From NCBI GenBank assembly GCA_035949255.1, contig DASZIL010000020.1, positions 30,820-94,819 on the forward strand: a stretch of 64,000 nt of DNA, written 5' to 3'. The position numbers and the translations under genes were made by a program. Position 1 is the stretch's first letter. Each line of letters begins with the position of its first letter. Under the pieces are notes generated by a model. That model was given only the letters and a program-made list of their open reading frames with translations, was not told where the DNA came from and did no database searches. Source of the DNA: GAS188 sp035949255 (GTDB lineage Bacteria; Pseudomonadota; Alphaproteobacteria; Rhizobiales; Beijerinckiaceae). This document shows positions 60,348 to 64,000 of this stretch, piece by piece.

Positions 60348-61298
60348 ATGCTCAAGCTGATCGCTAGCCGCCTCTTGCAGATGCTGCTGATCATGGGGGT
60401 GGTCTCGGCCCTGTTGTTCTTCATCTTCGACAGCGACAAGTTCAAGAAGCAGATCGCCGTCGCCGAGCTCGGCGGCTTTGCGGTCTCGGCCCTTTCCGAT
60501 CAGGACTATCAGGGCTGGCTCGAGCGAAAGGGCCTCAACGTGCCCTTCTACGAACGCTACGCCAAATGGGTCGGCGGAATCCTGACGGGCGATCTCGGCA
60601 AATCCTACCAGACGAATGAGCCGGTCGCGACGCTTGTCCTGGAGCGCCTCAAGAAGACCGGCATCCTCGGATTCTGGGTCTTCGCCCTCATGATTCCTCT
60701 GTCGCTGAGCTGCGGCATCATCGCCGGCATGAAGGAGGGGTCGGCTCAGGATCGAATAACATCGTTCATCTCGATCGTGACGACATCGCTTCCCGAGATC
60801 GCCACGGCCGTGATCTTGATGTCAGTCTTCGCGTTATGGCTCAAATGGTTTCCGGCGAATTCCGCCATGGTCGGCGGCTGGAACTGGTTGGCGCTTGTCC
60901 TGCCCGTCATGACCCTCGTGCTTTACGATTTCGGCTATGTGGCGCGCATGACGCGCGCCTCGATGGCCGAGGTCATGACCTCGCAATACATCCGCACCGC
61001 GATCCTCAAGGGCCTGCCCTATCGGCGCGTAATCTTGCGTCACGCCTTGCGCAACGCGCTCATTGCGCCCTTCACCATCATCGTGCTGCAGATGAACTGG
61101 CTGCTCTCCGGCGTCGTCGTGGTCGAGTTCTTCTTTCAATACGCGGGCTTCGGCAAGATGCTGCTCGATGCGGCGCTGTTCGGCGACATCTATGTGATCC
61201 AGGCAGCCACCCTCGTCGCGGTGTTCGTCGCCGTGCTTTCCCAGATCATCTCGGATGTGGGCTACTCCTTCCTCAATCCACGCATTCGCTTCAGTTGA
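60348..61298 (+). CDS. ABC transporter permease, DppB-like
   Basis: The 316-residue membrane protein is the first permease of a peptide-type importer. Helix 1 is near residues 5-25 (LLQMLLIMGVVSALLFFIF). A periplasmic part contains YERYAKWVGGILTGDLGKSY, and YIRTAILKGLPYRRVILRHALRNALI is the EAA loop that contacts the ATPase. The motif LSGVVVVEFFFQYAGFGKML is conserved in DppB proteins. GGAG lies 7 bp before ATG 60348. Confidence 0.94.
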   Translation: MLKLIASRLLQMLLIMGVVSALLFFIFDSDKFKKQIAVAELGGFAVSALSDQDYQGWLERKGLNVPFYERYAKWVGGILTGDLGKSYQTNEPVATLVLERLKKTGILGFWVFALMIPLSLSCGIIAGMKEGSAQDRITSFISIVTTSLPEIATAVILMSVFALWLKWFPANSAMVGGWNWLALVLPVMTLVLYDFGYVARMTRASMAEVMTSQYIRTAILKGLPYRRVILRHALRNALIAPFTIIVLQMNWLLSGVVVVEFFFQYAGFGKMLLDAALFGDIYVIQAATLVAVFVAVLSQIISDVGYSFLNPRIRFS

Positions 61299-61311
61299 GG
61301 GAGAGAGAACC

Positions 61312-62346
61312 GTGGCCGCCATCACCTCGATCCCCGTCTCGCCGACTTCCCCGTCGCTCCTGAAGACATTGCAGCAGCCGCGCGCGGTGATCGTGCTCGT
61401 CTTGCTGATGTGGGTGCCCTTGACGTTGAATGTGATGCTCGCCGGCTCGATCAACGAGGCGGTGCGGCCTTACCTGCTTCTGCCGGCGATCCCGGCAGCC
61501 TTGATGCTTTACGGCATCGCCGTTCTGTCCTGGCGGGAATCGCCGATCGCCATCATCGGGCTGACACTGATCTTCTTCTGGCTCATCGTCGCGGTCGCGG
61601 TGCCGTTCCTGCCGCTCGTCGACCCCGACAAGCCGATCGCGCCTTTCGCGCCCATCGGCGCCGTGAAGAACAACCACTATTTCATCCTCGGCGCCGACTT
61701 CAAGGGAAGGGACATGCTGGCGCGCGTGCTCTGGGGATGCCAGCGCGTGCTCGTCTGGGGCGTCACCGCGACGCTCGTCGCCTATGTCGTCGGCTGCATG
61801 TTCGGGCTCGTGGCGGGCTATCTCGGCGGCTGGTGGGATCAGGTCATATCCTTCATCGCCAATGTGCTCCTCTCCTTCCCGGTGATGGTCCTCTTCATCC
61901 TGATCATGAATTACTTGGGCGCGAGCGGCTTCAACATCGTCATCGCCGTCACCTTCGCCTCCGCGCCGGCGATCATGCGCATCGTGCGCGGCCTCACCTT
62001 CGACACGAAGAACCGGGACTATATCTTCGCGGCCCAGACGCGCGGCGAGCACCCGTTGCGCATCATGATTTACGAGCTTTTGCCGAATGCGCGAGGCCCG
62101 ATCATCGTCGACGCCTGCTTGCGGCTCGGCTACACCACGGTCGCCATCACGACGCTGACGTTCCTCGGCCTTGGGCTCCAGCCTCCCGATCCCGATTGGG
62201 GGTTGATGATCAAGGAGGCGGCGAATGTCGCGAAGTCCCCGCAGTTCGCCTACATGCTGCTCATTCCGGCGCTCGCTGTGTCGAGCCTCATTCTCGGCTT
62301 CAATCTGATTGCCGACGGTTTGCGTGAAATGAGCCTGCGCGATTGA
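61312..62346 (+). CDS. ABC transporter permease, DppC-like
   Basis: The second permease has 344 residues from GTG 61312 (GAGGGAGAGA upstream). It has several extra N-terminal hydrophobic segments (LVLLMWVPLTLNVMLAG, LLLPAIPAALMLYGIAVL) and then HYFILGADFKGRDMLARVLWG, the DppC hallmark GTDxxGRD in a diverged form. The EAA loop is FAAQTRGEHPLRIMIYELLPNA, and LGLGLQPPDPDWGLMI is conserved in DppC proteins. It starts 13 bp after the first permease. Confidence 0.94.
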   Translation: MAAITSIPVSPTSPSLLKTLQQPRAVIVLVLLMWVPLTLNVMLAGSINEAVRPYLLLPAIPAALMLYGIAVLSWRESPIAIIGLTLIFFWLIVAVAVPFLPLVDPDKPIAPFAPIGAVKNNHYFILGADFKGRDMLARVLWGCQRVLVWGVTATLVAYVVGCMFGLVAGYLGGWWDQVISFIANVLLSFPVMVLFILIMNYLGASGFNIVIAVTFASAPAIMRIVRGLTFDTKNRDYIFAAQTRGEHPLRIMIYELLPNARGPIIVDACLRLGYTTVAITTLTFLGLGLQPPDPDWGLMIKEAANVAKSPQFAYMLLIPALAVSSLILGFNLIADGLREMSLRD

Positions 62347-62368
62347 TGGAGCGGGGAAGGGAAGAGCG

Positions 62369-64000
62369 ATGGCCGTGAGCGAAGACACCCCCGTCCTCGA
62401 ATGCCGCAACCTCTCGATCTCCTATTACACGCGCGCCGGAGAGATCCCCGCCGTCGTCGATTTCAACCTCAAGCTCATGCCTGGCGAGGCGCATGGCATC
62501 GTGGGCGAATCGGGTTGCGGCAAATCCACCGTCGCCCTCGCCATCATGAATTTCATGGGGAAGAATGGCGGCATCGTCGGCGGCGAGATCCTCTTCGAGG
62601 GGCGCGACATGCGCACCATGTCGCCGGAAGAGTTGCGCCGCATCCGCGGCTCGAAAATCGCCATGGTCTATCAGGAGCCGATGGCGTCCTTGAATCCTTC
62701 GATGAAGCTCGGCGAGCAGCTCGCCGAGGTGCCGATCTATCACGAAGGCGTCGCGCGCGAGGAAGCGATCGAGCGCTCGCGAAAGATGCTCGCCGCGGTG
62801 CGCTTGCCCGACCCGCAGCGGATCATGAATTCCTACCCTCACCAGATCTCAGGCGGTCAGCAGCAGCGCGTGGTGATCGCCATGGCGCTGTTGTCGAACC
62901 CGAAGCTTCTCTTGCTCGACGAGCCGACGACCGCGCTCGACGTGACGGTCGAGGCCGGCATCGTCGAGCTCATCAAGGAGATCTCGGCGAAATTCGGCAC
63001 GTCGCTGATCTACATCTCGCATAACCTCGGGCTGATCCTCGAGACCTGCAGCCGGCTCACCGTGATGTATTCGGGCGAGGCCGTGGAGAGCGGTGACATC
63101 CAAACCGTATTCACCAGGATGCGTCACCCCTACACGCGTGGCCTGTTCAGCTCGATCCCGGTGCCGGGCGCCGACAAGAACATGCGGCCGCTTCGCGCGA
63201 TCAGGGGCCAGCTACCGCTGCCCTACGCGCGGCCGATCGGCTGCTACTTCGGGCCTCGCTGCGATCACTTCGTCGCGGGCCGCTGCGACCAAGGAATTTT
63301 GCCGATGCCGCCCGTCGAGGCTGGCTCGTCCCATCTCGTGCGCTGCGTGCGCTTCAACGAGATCGATTGGAGCTCCGCCACGGCCAAGGCCGAGCAACAC
63401 GATCCGGTCACGACCGGCGATGTCGTGCTCAATGTCTCGGATATGTCGAAGCACTACGCGATTGAAAGCGGGGGCGCCGTATTCCTCGGCGCCAGGAAGA
63501 CCGTCAAGGCCAATGAAAATATCACCTTCCGCGCGCGGGAAGCAGAGACCATCGCCATCGTCGGTGAATCGGGTTGCGGCAAATCCACCTTCGCCAAGGT
63601 GCTCATGGGGCTCGAAGGCGCGACGAACGGCAAGGTTCAGCTCGGCGAAGTCGATCTCGCCAATCTGCCGGTGCAAAAACGCAGCGAAAGGGTGATTTCC
63701 CGCCTGCAGATGATCTTCCAGAACCCGTTCGACACGCTCAATCCGAGCCATTCGATCGGTTCGCAGATATCGCGGGTGATCCGGAAGTTCGGCGTCGAGC
63801 GCGACCCCGCCAAGGTCGAGGAGCGCGTCAACCAGCTCCTCGACATCGTCAAGCTGCCGCGCGACTTCGCCAAGCGCCGCCCCCGCCAGCTTTCGGGCGG
63901 GCAGAAGCAGCGTGTCGGCATCGCGCGTGCCTTTGCCGGCGATCCGAAGATCGTGATTGCCGACGAGCCCGTGTCGGCGCTCGACGTTTCGGTGCAGGCG
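62369..64000 (+). CDS. ABC transporter ATP-binding protein, two fused ATPase domains (DppDF/GsiA-like), truncated by window end
   Basis: An open frame from ATG 62369 runs 544 codons to the window edge without a stop. It contains two ATPase domains. The first has Walker A GESGCGKST (residues 46-54), signature SGGQQQR and Walker B LLLLDEPTTALDVT, then the peptide-transporter C-terminal Cys-rich patch near GCYFGPRCDHF. The second has Walker A GESGCGKST near 399-407, signature SGGQKQR and IVIADEPVSALDVS. It powers import by the two permeases. The start follows GGGAAGGGAAGAGCG, 22 bp after the second permease. The rest of the second domain lies outside. Confidence 0.95.
   Translation, partial: MAVSEDTPVLECRNLSISYYTRAGEIPAVVDFNLKLMPGEAHGIVGESGCGKSTVALAIMNFMGKNGGIVGGEILFEGRDMRTMSPEELRRIRGSKIAMVYQEPMASLNPSMKLGEQLAEVPIYHEGVAREEAIERSRKMLAAVRLPDPQRIMNSYPHQISGGQQQRVVIAMALLSNPKLLLLDEPTTALDVTVEAGIVELIKEISAKFGTSLIYISHNLGLILETCSRLTVMYSGEAVESGDIQTVFTRMRHPYTRGLFSSIPVPGADKNMRPLRAIRGQLPLPYARPIGCYFGPRCDHFVAGRCDQGILPMPPVEAGSSHLVRCVRFNEIDWSSATAKAEQHDPVTTGDVVLNVSDMSKHYAIESGGAVFLGARKTVKANENITFRAREAETIAIVGESGCGKSTFAKVLMGLEGATNGKVQLGEVDLANLPVQKRSERVISRLQMIFQNPFDTLNPSHSIGSQISRVIRKFGVERDPAKVEERVNQLLDIVKLPRDFAKRRPRQLSGGQKQRVGIARAFAGDPKIVIADEPVSALDVSVQA

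Overview
The window is GC-rich DNA from an alphaproteobacterium, most likely of the order Hyphomicrobiales (Rhizobiales). The reasons are the trpF-trpB-trpA-accD-folC gene order, an Omp25/Omp31-type outer-membrane protein, a two-domain cold-shock protein followed by a DUF192 gene, DUF3108 genes beside rpmB, a TIGR02302/DUF4175 membrane protein, an AccD without its zinc finger, and a GCATGAT...ATCATGC intergenic palindrome of the kind common in that order. A family-level placement (Beijerinckiaceae-like) would be a guess. No phage, insertion sequence, rRNA, tRNA or CRISPR was seen.

Layout. 1-10 kb holds housekeeping genes: the end of a membrane protein, rpsD with a structured leader, kdsA, a sirtuin, a double cold-shock protein, DUF192, lysA, then a glycosyltransferase / pteridine-reductase-like SDR / aldo-keto reductase run on the minus strand. 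9.5-18 kb holds an outer-membrane porin-like protein, the trpFBA-accD-folC operon and an MHS-family transporter with a large inserted domain. 18-26 kb holds two overlapping DUF3108 genes, rpmB, a 14-bp tandem repeat, a small secreted protein, a LiuC-like hydratase, a SUV3-like helicase and an S4-domain protein. 26-31 kb holds paaA-paaB without the other phenylacetyl-CoA epoxidase genes, a VapBC module with an operator palindrome across its promoter, and the TIGR02302 protein. 31-36 kb holds a methyltransferase converging on a four-gene CDP-6-deoxysugar operon. 36-42 kb holds typA, intergenic palindromes, an FAD oxidoreductase, a second PIN toxin-antitoxin module and a GMC oxidoreductase. 42-49 kb holds the heterotetrameric sarcosine oxidase genes soxB-D-A-G and an AbgB-like M20 hydrolase. 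49-55 kb holds arfB-araC divergent from DUF2000, a cupin, an intradiol dioxygenase, a short MetE-like protein and a fumarylacetoacetase-family hydrolase. 55-64 kb holds an orphan LuxR-type regulator with a degenerate receiver domain, a hypothetical membrane protein and a peptide-type ABC transporter cut by the window end.

How genes work together. Sarcosine oxidase makes glycine and 5,10-methylene-tetrahydrofolate. The neighbouring AbgB-like hydrolase (folate breakdown products), FolC and the MetE-like protein give the window a recurring folate/C1 theme. The 50.8-54.7 kb cluster reads as an aromatic ring-cleavage module, and its unusual member is the MetE-like methyltransferase; this is the best candidate here for an uncharacterised pathway. 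The CDP-sugar operon makes a nucleotide-activated 6-deoxyhexose and carries its own polyprenyl-phosphate-type glycosyltransferase. The most distinctive non-coding signals are perfect palindromes at 27798, 38412 and 58178, two heptamer-repeat hairpins at gene ends (36279 and 42238), and short in-frame tandem duplications inside three genes.
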